A stretch of DNA of 64,000 nucleotides from Natrinema amylolyticum (GCF_020515625.1 NZ_JAIWPJ010000005.1:1-64000); one strand, 5' to 3'. Positions 35,680 to 45,082 are shown, numbered from the stretch's first letter. Numbers and translations: made by a program. The notes: generated from the letters alone by a model not told the origin.

Positions 35680-35881
35680 AAGGTATGGAGATCGATCGCG
35701 TATGTAAATAGGTGGTGTGAGCGCTCGATGCGAGGGATAACGGCAGTATAATCGGAGGAGTGGTACAGGGCCACCCTCGCGTGTCTAACTGTAGGCGGGA
35801 CCGCACCCGGGACGGACACCCCCATCGCGGATGTAAGTTCGGACGGTTGGGTCGGTATGAGAGCCACTCGATTCGGTTTCG

Positions 35882-35911
35882 GGAATCGGATTCCGTCCGA
35901 GAGAGACGGAC
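35882..35911. repeat. Two short inverted repeats inside the origin
   Basis: GGAATCGGATTCC (35882-35894) and GTCCG-AGAGAGA-CGGAC (35895-35911) are adjacent perfect inverted repeats between the fourth ORB and the left arm. They may be structural or protein sites. Confidence 0.5.
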
Positions 35912-35980
35912 GAAATAGCTGACATTCTCGAAAAAGAAACCTTTCAGGCCGTGAGAAGGCAATCCATTGCTTCCGCACGG

Positions 35981-36011
35981 GGGACACACCCCCCTCGCGT
36001 TTGTAACGGCA
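35981..36011 (-). repeat. Origin recognition box, left arm of 31-bp inverted repeat
   Basis: Exactly the reverse complement of 36127-36157, with the G-rich GAGGGGGGTGTGT end pointing toward orc1. The perfect match over 31 bp shows strong conservation. Confidence 0.85.
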
Positions 36012-36073
36012 ATAGCGTGGTGGCGTGAGCAGTTATTTTCGAAATATCCGGATCGATGCCCGCATTTCGGATC

Positions 36074-36104
36074 GAATTTACATCCGCGGTGGAGGTGTGT
36101 TTCC
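36074..36104 (+). repeat. Origin recognition box, inner copy
   Basis: Contains TTACATCCGCGGTGGAGG followed by TGTGTTTCC, matching the ORB consensus at most positions; same orientation as the right arm. Confidence 0.7.
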
Positions 36105-36126
36105 GAACAGGGACCCCACACGAAAC

Positions 36127-36157
36127 TGCCGTTACAAACGCGAGGGGGGTGTGTCCC
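36127..36157 (+). repeat. Origin recognition box, right arm of 31-bp inverted repeat
   Basis: Perfect partner of 35981-36011. The G-rich half points away from orc1, so the two arms face outward around a 115-bp centre. Confidence 0.85.
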
Positions 36158-36568
36158 TCTCTCACTGAATAGGTTGTCGGACTCTCCTGCAGAAAACCCC
36201 AACAAGCGTGTTCGAGACGGCGTCTTTCCCTCGAAGAACTCTAGAAACTAGCTACTAGTACTAGTGTAGGTGATAGAGAAGTAAGAGAAAGAGAGAAAGG
36301 CAGAGAACCAGAGAGAGGCAGCAAGGAGGAGAACAAAGCAGCGATCCGTTCCGTTCGGCGATCCATCCCGCTCAGCAATCCGTTCCGCTCGGCGCGGTCG
36401 ATCGAGCGAGGCGACGAACGCGCTCCTTTTTGCGTTCCCGCTCGCTATTCCGGATATGAACGCGATCACTGACACATCGTTTCCGCCGACCGTGATCTCT
36501 CTCGGTCGCTCCGGAACCGAACCGAGACGGAAACTCCCTCGCCTCGAGTCCACGACACCGACGGACCA
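36158..36568. other. Gap between origin and trmJ: palindrome, purine tract, 17-bp repeats
   Basis: No gene is supported. The region contains a 12-bp palindrome ACTAGTACTAGT (36254-36265), a strongly purine-rich tract from about 36270 to 36342 on the plus strand, and three tandem 17-bp repeats (36341-36391). A possible trmJ promoter lies in the last 60 bp but no clear TATA box is seen. Confidence 0.55.
36341..36391 (+). repeat. Three tandem 17-bp iteron-like repeats
   Basis: Units start at 36341, 36358 and 36375 with the pattern GC(G/A)ATCC(G/A)TCCCG(C/T)TC-like; they differ at only two to four positions each. They lie about 185 bp beyond the right origin box. Confidence 0.6.
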
Positions 36569-37330
36569 ATGAGCGACGAATCGTCCGCTCCCGATCGGTC
36601 CGCGGATCGAACGTCGCCGGCCGTCGCCGTCGTCGACGCCCAGTCGCCGGGCAACGTCGGTACGATCGCTCGCGCGATGAAGAACTTCGGCTTCGAGGAC
36701 CTCCTGCTCGTCGACCCGCCCGAACTCGACCCCGACGGCGAGGCGTACGGCTTCGCGGGGCACGCTCGAGAGGACGTCCTTCCGAACGCCGAGGAGATTA
36801 CGTTCGATCACCTCGCGGAGAACTACCACACGATCGGCTGTACGGCGGTGACCAACGAGGACGACCGCAGCCATATGCGGTTTCCCTACTCGACCCCCGC
36901 CGAGCTGGCCGATCGACTGCCGACCGTCGAGGCACCGACCGCTTTCGTCTTCGGCCGCGAGCGCGTCGGCCTGACGAACGAGGAACTCGCACGGATCGAC
37001 GAGATCTGCTCGATCCCCGCGAACGCCGAGTATCCCGTGCTCAATCTCGGACAGGCCGCCACGATCACCCTCTACGAACTCCGCTCGCTCGCCCTTGAGG
37101 AGACGCAGTTACCTGATCTCGAGCGCGTTCGCGCCCCCGAGCCGACGATCGATCGGCTCTACGACCAGTGGGCGGCGCTGCTCGAGGAGATCAACCATCC
37201 CGAGGAGAAGCGCGACAAGACGATGCGGATGCTGCGACGGGTGTACGGCCGGGCCGACCTGACCGAACGCGAGGCGAACACGCTGCTGGGACTCCTCCGG
37301 CGGGCGACCGAACGACCCGCCGAGGACTGA
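36569..37330 (+). CDS. trmJ: tRNA/rRNA ribose 2'-O-methyltransferase, TrmJ-like (SPOUT)
   Basis: The 253-aa enzyme has the TrmJ/SpoU motifs: VVDAQSPGNVGTIARAMKNF (motif 1), AFVFGRERVGLTNEEL (motif 2) and IPANAEYPVLNLGQAATI (motif 3), forming the knotted SAM site. TrmJ methylates the 2'-OH of residue 32 in the tRNA anticodon loop. A C-terminal helical part (about 170-253) is also typical. An N-terminal acidic leader of about 15 residues precedes the domain. It is transcribed away from the origin. Confidence 0.92.
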   Translation: MSDESSAPDRSADRTSPAVAVVDAQSPGNVGTIARAMKNFGFEDLLLVDPPELDPDGEAYGFAGHAREDVLPNAEEITFDHLAENYHTIGCTAVTNEDDRSHMRFPYSTPAELADRLPTVEAPTAFVFGRERVGLTNEELARIDEICSIPANAEYPVLNLGQAATITLYELRSLALEETQLPDLERVRAPEPTIDRLYDQWAALLEEINHPEEKRDKTMRMLRRVYGRADLTEREANTLLGLLRRATERPAED

Positions 37331-37417
37331 TGCTCGAGCGGAAGGTGTCAAATCTATCACCACAGCCGCTCTCGACGGCCATTACAGTAATACGGCCCCA
37401 GTGAACACGACTACTGG

Positions 37418-38464
37418 ATGACCGAATTTCGCCGACGGAGCGCGTTGCAGTTGCTGGGCGGTGGCATGGCGTTTCTGGCCGGGTGTTCGGAGACCGCCGA
37501 CGGAAACGGGAACGGGACCGACGACACCGGCGAGAGCGGATCGAACGGCGAGACCGCCTCGATCGAGGGCGACCTCCCGCCGTACGCCTCGATGCTCCCG
37601 ACGAACGATCGCTCGGCGTACTTCTACGGCGCGATCGACGTCGAGACGATGAGTACCTTGCTCGAGGACGAGGGCGCCGAAGCCGGAGCGGAACCGACGG
37701 ACCCGCTCGTCGGCAACCCCGTCGTTGTCGCCCTCCTCTGTTCGTTCGGACTCCGGCAACTCGGTTCCTCGGCCGGACGCCGTGCGTACACCGACAACAA
37801 CGAGACGGCCGACGGCGAGGAACAGTTCGTCTACGCCGACGGCGTCTACGCCCTCGTCGGCTCGTACGATCGCGACGGCCTCGCGACGGCTCTCGAGGCG
37901 GCGGGCTACACCGCCGAGAGCGAGGCGGAGGCGTACGCCGTCTACACCGACGACGAGAGCGACGAGGTCGTCGGCGTCTCGGACGACGTCTACGCGTACT
38001 CGTATCCGAACGAGGGCGAGTCCGCGTTCGATCCGGTCGACGCGGTCGAGCGAACGGTCGCGACGGCGGCCGGCGATCGAACGCCGAAACACGAGGCCGA
38101 CGACGGCTTCGATCGCTTGCTTCGGGCCGGCGAGAACCGCGGCATTACGAGCTGTCTGTACACCGACGCCGACGAGTTCGACGCGGACTCCCTCTCGAGC
38201 GATCGGGCGACCGACGAGGATGGCCTGCAGTTCGCGTTCGACGCCTTCGAGGGGGCGAACGGCGTCCACCAGCAACTCGCGGTGGCCGACATCGACGCGG
38301 CCGCGACCGCGAGCGCCGTCGTCACCTACGACAGCGAGGACCGGGTCGACGAGGCCCGCCTCGAGTCGTCGCTGGGAACGGAAGCGGAGACGGTCGATTT
38401 CGTCACAATCGGCTCGAGAGTCGAAATCGACGCCGAGTACAGCGGGGAGTTCGCCCGCGAATAG
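37418..38464 (+). CDS. Tat-exported lipoprotein, function unknown
   Basis: The 348-aa product begins MTEFRRRSALQLLGGG and has a lipobox ending in Cys (FLAGC) followed by an Asn/Gly/Asp linker, so it should be anchored outside the cell. The mature domain is very acidic and alpha/beta in look (YFYGAIDVETMSTLLEDEG, GVYALVGSYDRDGLATALEAAGY, HQQLAVADIDAAATA); it resembles uncharacterised haloarchaeal surface lipoproteins. No catalytic motif is seen. Confidence 0.7.
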   Translation: MTEFRRRSALQLLGGGMAFLAGCSETADGNGNGTDDTGESGSNGETASIEGDLPPYASMLPTNDRSAYFYGAIDVETMSTLLEDEGAEAGAEPTDPLVGNPVVVALLCSFGLRQLGSSAGRRAYTDNNETADGEEQFVYADGVYALVGSYDRDGLATALEAAGYTAESEAEAYAVYTDDESDEVVGVSDDVYAYSYPNEGESAFDPVDAVERTVATAAGDRTPKHEADDGFDRLLRAGENRGITSCLYTDADEFDADSLSSDRATDEDGLQFAFDAFEGANGVHQQLAVADIDAAATASAVVTYDSEDRVDEARLESSLGTEAETVDFVTIGSRVEIDAEYSGEFARE

Positions 38465-38575
38465 CTCCGAAATTACCGACTGAGTCTGGCCCGACTCGGT
38501 TTCCACAAATTCGGGGGTTTCCGGTTCAGCCGTTCCCTCGTCCCTCGAGTCCGACTGAACTCCGTTTCTCGAGCG

Positions 38576-39229
38576 TTACCGGGTTTCAGCGACCGACGGC
38601 TCGCGCTCTTCTGCGGACCGGTCCGATTGCGGTTCGTACCGTCCGAACTCGGTGACGGTGCCGACCCAGCCGCAGTCGCTACAGCCGAACAGCCCCTGCC
38701 CGTCGATCAGCGACCCGCCGCAGTCGGGACACGTATCCGTCGTCGCCGACTCGAGGTCCTCGTCCGCCTCGGCGACCGATCCGAGCGGCGTCGGCAGTTC
38801 GCCGGTCCGGAGCGTCGCGATCGCCTCGTCGGTGGTGTAGGTGTCCTCGGTCGCCTCGTCGGAGTGGGGGAAGACGCCGACCAGTTCGTCGTCGGCGTAG
38901 AGCTCGAGACACAGCAGCGGCGTTACGAGCAACTCTCGCGTCTCGCCGGTCACCTGCGACGTCGTCGAACGCTCCCGGAACGGCGGGCGGACCGTCACGC
39001 CTCGCTCGTCGGCCCACTCCGCGAACCGCTCGTAGTTCTCGAGGACTTCCTGGTGGGGGCTCTCCGCGGACAGCGAGACCTCCTTGGGCCAGCTCCGGAG
39101 CAACAGGTCGTCGATCGCGCCCTCGGACTCGCAGGCCTGCAGCGTCTCGATCTGTGCGTCGACCGGCTCGAGCAGCAGCGGTGCACGCACGTGACAGACC
39201 GCCGTTATCTCTGATGTCTTGTCAGTCAT
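38576..39229 (-). CDS. Conserved haloarchaeal protein with C-terminal zinc ribbon
   Basis: The 217-aa product has an N-terminal alpha/beta half (CHVRAPLLLEPVDAQIETL, EVLENYERFAEWADERGV) and a C-terminal zinc ribbon with CPDCGGSL and CSDCGWVG. The pattern fits a haloarchaeal family related to halobacterial HTH/zinc proteins of unknown role. AT-rich DNA upstream (39255-39320) is its likely promoter region. Function not assigned. Confidence 0.65.
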   Translation of the reverse strand: MTDKTSEITAVCHVRAPLLLEPVDAQIETLQACESEGAIDDLLLRSWPKEVSLSAESPHQEVLENYERFAEWADERGVTVRPPFRERSTTSQVTGETRELLVTPLLCLELYADDELVGVFPHSDEATEDTYTTDEAIATLRTGELPTPLGSVAEADEDLESATTDTCPDCGGSLIDGQGLFGCSDCGWVGTVTEFGRYEPQSDRSAEEREPSVAETR

Positions 39230-39333
39230 GTGTTCTCGTTGGCAACTTCTCCAACGGACCTACTAATAAAGGTTTCTGGGTGGAAATTAATGTCAGCTAG
39301 GGGAATATTAGGGAGTACTAGGCAAGCGAGAGC

Positions 39334-39351
39334 CGGTCCGCCTGCGGACCG
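39334..39351. other. 8-bp perfect hairpin downstream of gatE
   Basis: CGGTCCGC-CT-GCGGACCG forms an 8-bp stem in the gap between gatE and the zinc-ribbon gene. A second palindrome GAAACCGGTTTC lies near 39420-39431. Either may end the gatE transcript, though archaeal termination usually depends on T-runs. Confidence 0.4.
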
Positions 39352-39488
39352 AGTACAGCGACCGACTGAATATGGCGACCGACCCGAACGAGACCGCGAT
39401 CAGCGGTTCCGAAACCGGCCGGGAAACCGGTTTCAGTCGGTCGGGGAGCCGATTTCGGTCGCTCGAGGCTTCGGGATCGACGAGGGGA

Positions 39489-41357
39489 TTACGCCCGTTT
39501 CTGGATCTCTTCGCGCAGGAGTTCGCTCACGAGGTCGCCGTCCGCCTTCCCGCGGAGCGCGCCCATGCACTCGCCCATGAGTCCCGAGAAGGCCTGCATT
39601 CCCTCTTCTTCGACCTGTCCTTCGTTTCGTTCGACGACCTCGGCGATCGCCTCCCGGACCTCGTCCTCGTCGGCGCCGCCGAGCCCGGCGTCTTCGGCCG
39701 CCTCCTCGGCCGTCCGATCCGGCTCCTCGGCCAGCGCCGTGAGCAGGTCCGGAACGCCCTCGTTGGGGAGATCGCCCGCCTCGACCATGCGGAGGACGCC
39801 CTCGAGGTGGCCCCGAGTCAGGGTCTCCACGGGCACGTCGTCGCGCCGGAGTTCGGTCAGCGTCGACTCGAGCGTGGTCGCGGCCAGCGTCGGATCGATG
39901 CCCTCGGCGACGACGTCCTCGAACAGCGGCATGTACTCGCCGTAGGCGACCTGTTCGGCCAGCCCCTCGCCGAGGCCGTACTCCACCTGATAGCGATCGA
40001 CTTTCTCGGTGAGCAGTTCGGGCTCGGGCACTTCGCTCGGGTCCGGCTCGACCGGCGGTACGTCCGTCTCGGGGTACATCCGCGCCGCGCCGGGCAGCGG
40101 TCGCAGGTACCGGGTCGTCCCGTCGTCGTTCGCGCCGCGGGTCTCCTCGGGGACGCCCTCGAGTGCGGTTTCCGCGCGCTCGGCGGCGGCCTCGATGGCC
40201 GACTCCGCGACTTCGGTATCGGCAGCGACGATCGCGACGGCGTCGTCGGGGCCGGCACCAACCGCATCGCGCAGGGCCGCGACCTCGTCCTCCGTGACGC
40301 CGTACGCAGGCAGTTCGTCGGTGTGGAAGATGCCGCCCGCGCCGTGGCGCTTCGCGTGGTCCGAGAACTCGGTCCCCAGGCGGCGGTCGGGCGCGATCTC
40401 GCGACCGACGATACCGTCGAAGCCGTAGAGCGGGACCGCGGTGACGGACCCGCCCGAATTTAGTGCCCCCGAAATAACGCCGCTATCGGTGTCCTCGAAG
40501 ACGTCGGTCACGTCCCGAACCTCGCCCACGGAGGCCTCGCGGTCCCGCAACTCGTCGGCGATCTCGACGAGTTCGGCCTGTCGAGCGACCTCGTTGCGGA
40601 CGATGTCGTCGATGTCGTCGAGGCTCTGGACGCCCTTGATCTCGACGCGCGCGCCCTCCTCGATCGAGACGTTGACGTCCTGGCGGATCGTCCCTAGTCC
40701 CCGCTTGACCTTCCCCGTCGAGCGCAGCAACATCCCGATCCGTTCGGCCGCCTCGAGCGCCTGCTCGGGGCTCGAGATGTCCGGGCTCGTCCCGATCTCG
40801 ACCAGCGGAATCCCCAATCGGTCGAGGCTGTAGCGCACCCCGTCGTCGGTCTCTTCGACGCGCTGGGCGCTCTCCTCCTCGAGCAGCATGTCCTCGATCC
40901 CGACGGTCCCCTCGCTGGTCTCGATCGCGCCGTCGGTGGCGATCAGCGACGAGCGCTGGAAGCCCGTCGTGTTCGAGCCGTCGACGACGATCTTGCGCAT
41001 GACGTGGGCCTGATCGACCGGCTTCATGTCCATGAGCTGGGCGACCTCGAGGGTCGTCTCGAGGGCCTCCTCGTCGAGTTCGTGCGGGGGTTCATCGTCC
41101 TCCTCGACGAGACAGGTCGTGTCGTAGGCGAGGTACTCGAACTCGCGTTCGACCTTGCTCTCCTCGACGGCAGCATCGTCGAGTTCGCCCAGTTCGCTCC
41201 GGGTGGGATGGAGGTAGCGCGTGAAGCCGCGCGTCGACTCCTCGGGCTCGCGAAGCTCGGTCGGACACTGGCAGAACAGCTTCGTCGCCGTATCGAGTTG
41301 CTGGTGAATCTCCAGCCCGGCGACGAGTCCGAGAGACTCGTAATCGTAGTCGGTCAT
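39489..41357 (-). CDS. gatE: Glu-tRNA(Gln) amidotransferase subunit E
   Basis: GatE is the archaea-specific subunit that recognises tRNA(Gln) and, with GatD, turns Glu-tRNA(Gln) into Gln-tRNA(Gln). The 622-aa product starts with LGLVAGLEIHQQLDTATK, includes the GatB/E cradle (SPDISSPEQALEAAERIG, GLGTIRQDVNVSIEEGAR), an inserted AspRS-like domain in the middle and the C-terminal YqeY-like helical tail (GVPDLLTALAEEP). Length fits the family. gatD is not in the window, as often in haloarchaea. Confidence 0.95.
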   Translation of the reverse strand: MTDYDYESLGLVAGLEIHQQLDTATKLFCQCPTELREPEESTRGFTRYLHPTRSELGELDDAAVEESKVEREFEYLAYDTTCLVEEDDEPPHELDEEALETTLEVAQLMDMKPVDQAHVMRKIVVDGSNTTGFQRSSLIATDGAIETSEGTVGIEDMLLEEESAQRVEETDDGVRYSLDRLGIPLVEIGTSPDISSPEQALEAAERIGMLLRSTGKVKRGLGTIRQDVNVSIEEGARVEIKGVQSLDDIDDIVRNEVARQAELVEIADELRDREASVGEVRDVTDVFEDTDSGVISGALNSGGSVTAVPLYGFDGIVGREIAPDRRLGTEFSDHAKRHGAGGIFHTDELPAYGVTEDEVAALRDAVGAGPDDAVAIVAADTEVAESAIEAAAERAETALEGVPEETRGANDDGTTRYLRPLPGAARMYPETDVPPVEPDPSEVPEPELLTEKVDRYQVEYGLGEGLAEQVAYGEYMPLFEDVVAEGIDPTLAATTLESTLTELRRDDVPVETLTRGHLEGVLRMVEAGDLPNEGVPDLLTALAEEPDRTAEEAAEDAGLGGADEDEVREAIAEVVERNEGQVEEEGMQAFSGLMGECMGALRGKADGDLVSELLREEIQKRA

Positions 41358-41426
41358 TGGCGGCCACTCGGTGGCGGAGGGGTAAAAAACCGTCCAGTCC
41401 GGCTCGCCGCGCGCCGGTCAGCCCCC

Positions 41427-42755
41427 TCAGTCGTCGGCCTCGTCGGCCGACGAGGCCGATCGCGACCCCTTCGCGGCCGCCTTGGCAACCGCCTCGAGAA
41501 CCGTCTCCGGCGTCGCCGCGAGCGCTCGCTCTCGGATCCGTCGGTCGCCGGTTCGCAGCGCCGTCTCCGCGTCGGTCTCTTCGCCGCCGGCCGCTCCCGC
41601 CGTGACGAGCACGAGCGGCGTCGAGCCGTCGAGGCGTAATCGGTCGAGGATCTCCCCGTCAGAGCCGTCGATCGCCGCACGGACCGCCACGTCAGCGTCG
41701 CCCACCAGTCGCTCCGCCTCGGCGCGATCGTCGGCCGAGAGGGGCGTGAACGGTTCGAGCGTGAGCGCATCGATCCCCAGCGAACGGGCCGTCTCCGCCG
41801 CCGCGTCGCCCCTCGAGACGGGCCCGAGCGTGACCTCGATACCCGCGGCCGTGAGTCGGGCGATGACGCCAGCGGCGGCCGTTCCCGTTCCCAGCACGTG
41901 TACCCGATCCGGGAGCGGCACTGATTCGGCGTCGTTCGCGAACGCGGTCACCGTTTCCGTCCCCGTCACCGGGTTCGGCGTGACCACCGCGTTCGCGTCG
42001 AACGACGCCGCGAGCGCGTCGCCGGTCAGCACCGCCGAGGGCGGCCCGTCCCGGCTGACCGCTCCGTCGGCGAGCATCACGAGCCGATCGCAGTACCGCG
42101 CCGCCAGGTCCAGATCGTGGATCGCCGCGATCACGGTCCGACCCCCGTTGACCAGTTCGCGGACCAGCTCGAGCGTCTCGACCTGATGGTTGACGTCCAG
42201 ACTCGCCGTCGGCTCGTCGAGCAGCATGACCGGCGTCTCCTGGGCGATCGCCCGCGCGAGCACGACCCGCTGACGCTGGCCGCCGCTGACCTCGTCGATC
42301 GGTCGGTCGGCGAGATCTGCCGTTCGCGTCCGCTCGAGGGCGCGTTCGACCGCGTCGCGGTCCTCGGGCGTCGGCGAGGAGAACCGCGAGCGGTGCGGAT
42401 GACGCCCCATCTCGACGACGTCGCGAACCGGGAAGGAAAACGAGAGCGTCGTGTCCTGCGGGACGACGGAGACGAGCCGACTCGAGTCCCGCGAGGAGAG
42501 GTCGTGGACGTCGACGCCGTCGATCGAGACGGTTCCGGAATCGGGCTCGAGCGCGCCGCTGATGAGGCGAAGCAGCGTCGTCTTTCCGGCCCCGTTCGGA
42601 CCGACGAAGCCGACGAACTCGCCCGGCTCGATCGTGAGAGAGACGTCCTCGAGCACCGAGAGGTCGCCGAAGGAGAGCGAGCAGTTCGCGACCGAGACCG
42701 TTGCCGGCTCGGGATCGGCCCCGTCGACCTCGGATCTGCGGTCTGAGGTGGTCAC
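41427..42755 (-). CDS. btuD: Cobalamin/heme ABC importer ATPase with extra C-terminal domain
   Basis: The first ~260 residues form a BtuD/FecE-type ATPase: Walker [10 protein letters not shown] (52-60), signature VSGGQRQRV (156-164), Walker B VMLLDEP (176-182) and the H-loop AAIHDLDLA. From about residue 281 to 442 there is a second domain starting [17 protein letters not shown], with a Rossmann-like glycine pattern, absent from bacterial BtuD. The GTG start overlaps the permease stop by 4 bp (GTGA). It should power uptake of a corrinoid or related metal chelate, with the permease and binding protein upstream. Confidence 0.9.
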   Translation of the reverse strand: MTTSDRRSEVDGADPEPATVSVANCSLSFGDLSVLEDVSLTIEPGEFVGFVGPNGAGKTTLLRLISGALEPDSGTVSIDGVDVHDLSSRDSSRLVSVVPQDTTLSFSFPVRDVVEMGRHPHRSRFSSPTPEDRDAVERALERTRTADLADRPIDEVSGGQRQRVVLARAIAQETPVMLLDEPTASLDVNHQVETLELVRELVNGGRTVIAAIHDLDLAARYCDRLVMLADGAVSRDGPPSAVLTGDALAASFDANAVVTPNPVTGTETVTAFANDAESVPLPDRVHVLGTGTAAAGVIARLTAAGIEVTLGPVSRGDAAAETARSLGIDALTLEPFTPLSADDRAEAERLVGDADVAVRAAIDGSDGEILDRLRLDGSTPLVLVTAGAAGGEETDAETALRTGDRRIRERALAATPETVLEAVAKAAAKGSRSASSADEADD

Positions 42756-43849
42756 AGCGAGTGCACCTCCCGGCGGGTGAGCAGGAACAGGAAGAACGGT
42801 GCGCCGAGCGCGGCCGTGATGATACCCACTGGAACGACGGCCGGCCCGGTTCGGGCGAGCGTGTCGGTCGCGACGAGGAACGACGCGCCGGCGAGCGCGC
42901 TGGTCGGCAACAGGATCCGGTGGTCCGGGCCGACGATCAGCCGCATGATGTGCGGGACGACGAGGCCGACGAAGCCGATGACGCCAGCGACCGCGACGCC
43001 GGCCGCGGTGACGACGCTCGCGAGCGCGAGTAAGAGCAGTTTGGTCCGCTCGACCTCGATCCCGAGGTGGTGGGCGTCTTCCTCGCCGAGCAGGAGGACG
43101 TTCAGCTCCTGCCGGAACGCACAGAGGACGAGGACGCCGACCAGCGTGACCGGCAGGGCGAACCGCACGTCGCTCCACTGGCTGTTGTTGAGATGGCCCA
43201 TCATCCAGAAGACGGCCTCCCTGAGCGAGTCGCCGCTGTGGACGAGCATGTAGGAGATCATCGCGCCGAGGAAGGCCTGAACCGCGACGCCCGCGAGCAA
43301 CAGCGTCGCGACCGGCGTCCGGCCGCCGTCGGTCGCGATCGCGTAGACGAGAAACGCCGTCCCGAGCGCGCCGACGAACGCCGAGAGGTGGAGGCCGCCG
43401 AACGGGATCAGGGCCGGAAACGCGATCGCGGCGACCGCTCCCGCGGCGGCACCCGACGACACGCCGATGATCGACGGATCCGCCAAGGGGTTTCGAAAGA
43501 ACCCCTGCATCACGGTCCCCGCCGCAGCGAGTGCGAGCCCGACCGTCGCCGCGAGCGCGATTCGGGGCAACCGAATGTCCGCGACGATGATCTGGCGGGT
43601 CTCGGGCACGTCAAAGGAAAAAATCGCGGCGTACTCGAGCCCGGGAACCGGAACCGAGACGCCGAGGACGGGAACCGAGGCGCTGCCGACCGTCACGCCG
43701 ACGGGGACGACGATCTCGTTCAACATCGCCATCCCGACCGTGAGGGGGTCGATCCTGACCGGGCCGAGTGCGGCGCTGGCGAGGGTGACGGCGACGAGCA
43801 GGACGACCAGTCCGGCCGACCACGCCGCCGTTCGGGCCGGTCGATACAT
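42752..43849 (-). CDS. btuC: BtuC-like ABC importer permease (FecCD family)
   Basis: The 365-aa FecCD-family permease has about ten membrane segments and the family motifs [48 protein letters not shown] and [14 protein letters not shown] with the downstream [13 protein letters not shown]. It forms the channel for the BtuD ATPase that overlaps its stop. A loop of about 35 residues between the first two helices is longer than in bacteria. ATG 43849 is set by the promoter palindrome 24 nt upstream. Confidence 0.92.
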   Translation of the reverse strand: MYRPARTAAWSAGLVVLLVAVTLASAALGPVRIDPLTVGMAMLNEIVVPVGVTVGSASVPVLGVSVPVPGLEYAAIFSFDVPETRQIIVADIRLPRIALAATVGLALAAAGTVMQGFFRNPLADPSIIGVSSGAAAGAVAAIAFPALIPFGGLHLSAFVGALGTAFLVYAIATDGGRTPVATLLLAGVAVQAFLGAMISYMLVHSGDSLREAVFWMMGHLNNSQWSDVRFALPVTLVGVLVLCAFRQELNVLLLGEEDAHHLGIEVERTKLLLLALASVVTAAGVAVAGVIGFVGLVVPHIMRLIVGPDHRILLPTSALAGASFLVATDTLARTGPAVVPVGIITAALGAPFFLFLLTRREVHSL

Positions 43850-43872
43850 ACGACAACCAAACTTGCAGTGGG

Positions 43873-43882
43873 CAAATATTTG
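43873..43882. promoter_or_regulatory. Palindromic TATA element shared by btuC and btuF
   Basis: CAAATATTTG is a perfect 10-bp palindrome in the 58-bp gap. Its centre is about 28 nt from the btuC ATG and about 30 nt from the btuF ATG, so one element can serve as TATA box in both directions for leaderless transcripts. Confidence 0.65.
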
Positions 43883-43907
43883 TTGAAGTAGGGTGGAGGA
43901 TGGTGCG

Positions 43908-44978
43908 ATGCGACGATACCTCCCCGTCCTCTTGGCCGTACTGATCGCCGTTTCGGCGTTCGCACCCGCTGCAGCCGGACAGTCGAACGGCGAGACCGAA
44001 TCGACCGTCGAGTGCGAGTTCCCGCTCGAGGCGACCGACGCCACGGGCGAGACGATCACGCTCGAGGAGCAACCCGAGTCGGTCGTCGCGCTTCAGCCGA
44101 GCGACGCCCAGACGGTGTTCGAAATCGGTGCCGAGGATCGCCTCGTGGGAATGCCGGACAACCCGGCGACGAGCGGCCTCGAACTCGGGAATCGAACGGC
44201 CGTCACCGATACGTACCAGCTCGTCCCCGAACGGGTCGTCGATCTCGACCCCGACCTCGTCCTGGCCGCCAACGCGACGGACGAGGGGAACGTCGAGCAA
44301 CTCCGCGACGCCGGTCTCACCGTCTATCACTTCGCGAACGCCGAATCGCTCGACGACGTCCGTGAGAACGTCCGAACGACCGGCGAACTCACCGGCGAGT
44401 GCGACGGTGCCGAGGAGACCGTCGACTGGATGGACGAGCAACTCGAGATCGTCGAAACGGCGCTCGAGGATGAAGATCGTCCGCTGGCGTACTACGCGAT
44501 GGGCGACGGCTACACCGCCGGAACGGGGACGTTCATCCACGAAGCGATGACGACGGCGGGTCTCGAAAACGTGGCGGAACGCGCCGGGATCGAGGGCTAC
44601 GGCACGATCAATCCCGAAACGGTCGTCGACGAGAACCCCGACTGGATCGTCTATCCCGACGACAGGGAGGAGCCGCCGATTCACGAGTCGGTTCGGGCGA
44701 CGACGGCGTACCAGGACGACAACGTCCTCGCCGTTAACGCGAACCAGATGAGTCAGCCCGCGCCGCAGATCGTCACCGCGATCGTGGACATCGTCGAGAC
44801 GGTCCACCCCGAGGCCTACGAGCAGGCGAGCGACGAACTCGAGGCGGCAAACGAGAGCAGCGACGGGAGCGACGAGGGTGACGACACGAGCGGTGAGAGC
44901 GCCATTCCCGGCTTCGGCGTCCCCGCCGCGCTGGTCGCGTTGCTGGCCGTTGTCGGAGCCGCCGTTCGGCGACGATAA
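43908..44978 (+). CDS. btuF: Cobalamin-type ABC binding protein with PGF-CTERM anchor
   Basis: The 356-aa product has an ordinary Sec signal ([20 protein letters not shown]) rather than a lipobox. The BtuF/FhuD fold follows: [35 protein letters not shown] and the C-terminal lobe [12 protein letters not shown]. The end carries a Ser/Asp/Glu-rich spacer, then the sorting signal [18 protein letters not shown] with an Arg-rich tail, i.e. PGF-CTERM, normally processed by an archaeosortase and lipid-linked. It captures the corrinoid for BtuCD. It is divergent from btuC. Confidence 0.92.
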   Translation: MRRYLPVLLAVLIAVSAFAPAAAGQSNGETESTVECEFPLEATDATGETITLEEQPESVVALQPSDAQTVFEIGAEDRLVGMPDNPATSGLELGNRTAVTDTYQLVPERVVDLDPDLVLAANATDEGNVEQLRDAGLTVYHFANAESLDDVRENVRTTGELTGECDGAEETVDWMDEQLEIVETALEDEDRPLAYYAMGDGYTAGTGTFIHEAMTTAGLENVAERAGIEGYGTINPETVVDENPDWIVYPDDREEPPIHESVRATTAYQDDNVLAVNANQMSQPAPQIVTAIVDIVETVHPEAYEQASDELEAANESSDGSDEGDDTSGESAIPGFGVPAALVALLAVVGAAVRRR

Positions 44979-45053
44979 CCCGCTATCTTCGTCTCCGTCC
45001 CGTTCCGACCGTTTCCGCTGCCGTCGTCCGCCGACGTATCGTTTTGAAAAGGG

Positions 45054-45059
45054 TTTACT
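45054..45059 (+). promoter_or_regulatory. TATA-like element of srp19-gar1
   Basis: TTTACT centred about 27 nt before the srp19 ATG supports a leaderless srp19-gar1 message. Confidence 0.5.
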
Positions 45060-45082
45060 CGCCGGACCTCCCAGGAAAGCGC

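Larger units (their letters stand above)
35764..36157. other. Replication origin (oriC-type) with ORB repeats
   Basis: Directly upstream of orc1 lie several copies of a motif with consensus TTACAnnCGCGnnGGnGGTGT, like haloarchaeal origin recognition boxes. Two of them form a perfect 31-bp inverted repeat (35981-36011 minus, 36127-36157 plus). A third is at 36074-36104 (plus), a fourth at about 35814-35840 (minus), and a weaker fifth at about 35764-35790 (minus). The 60 bp between the inverted copies include TTATTTTCGAAATATCC, the most A/T-rich part and a candidate unwinding element. Layout and the adjacent initiator gene make this a confident origin, although activity is untested. Confidence 0.85.

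Noticed and set aside
36248-36874. 208-codon minus frame overlapping the origin flank and trmJ
   Set aside because: Runs through the 17-bp repeats and the purine tract and opposes the well-supported trmJ.
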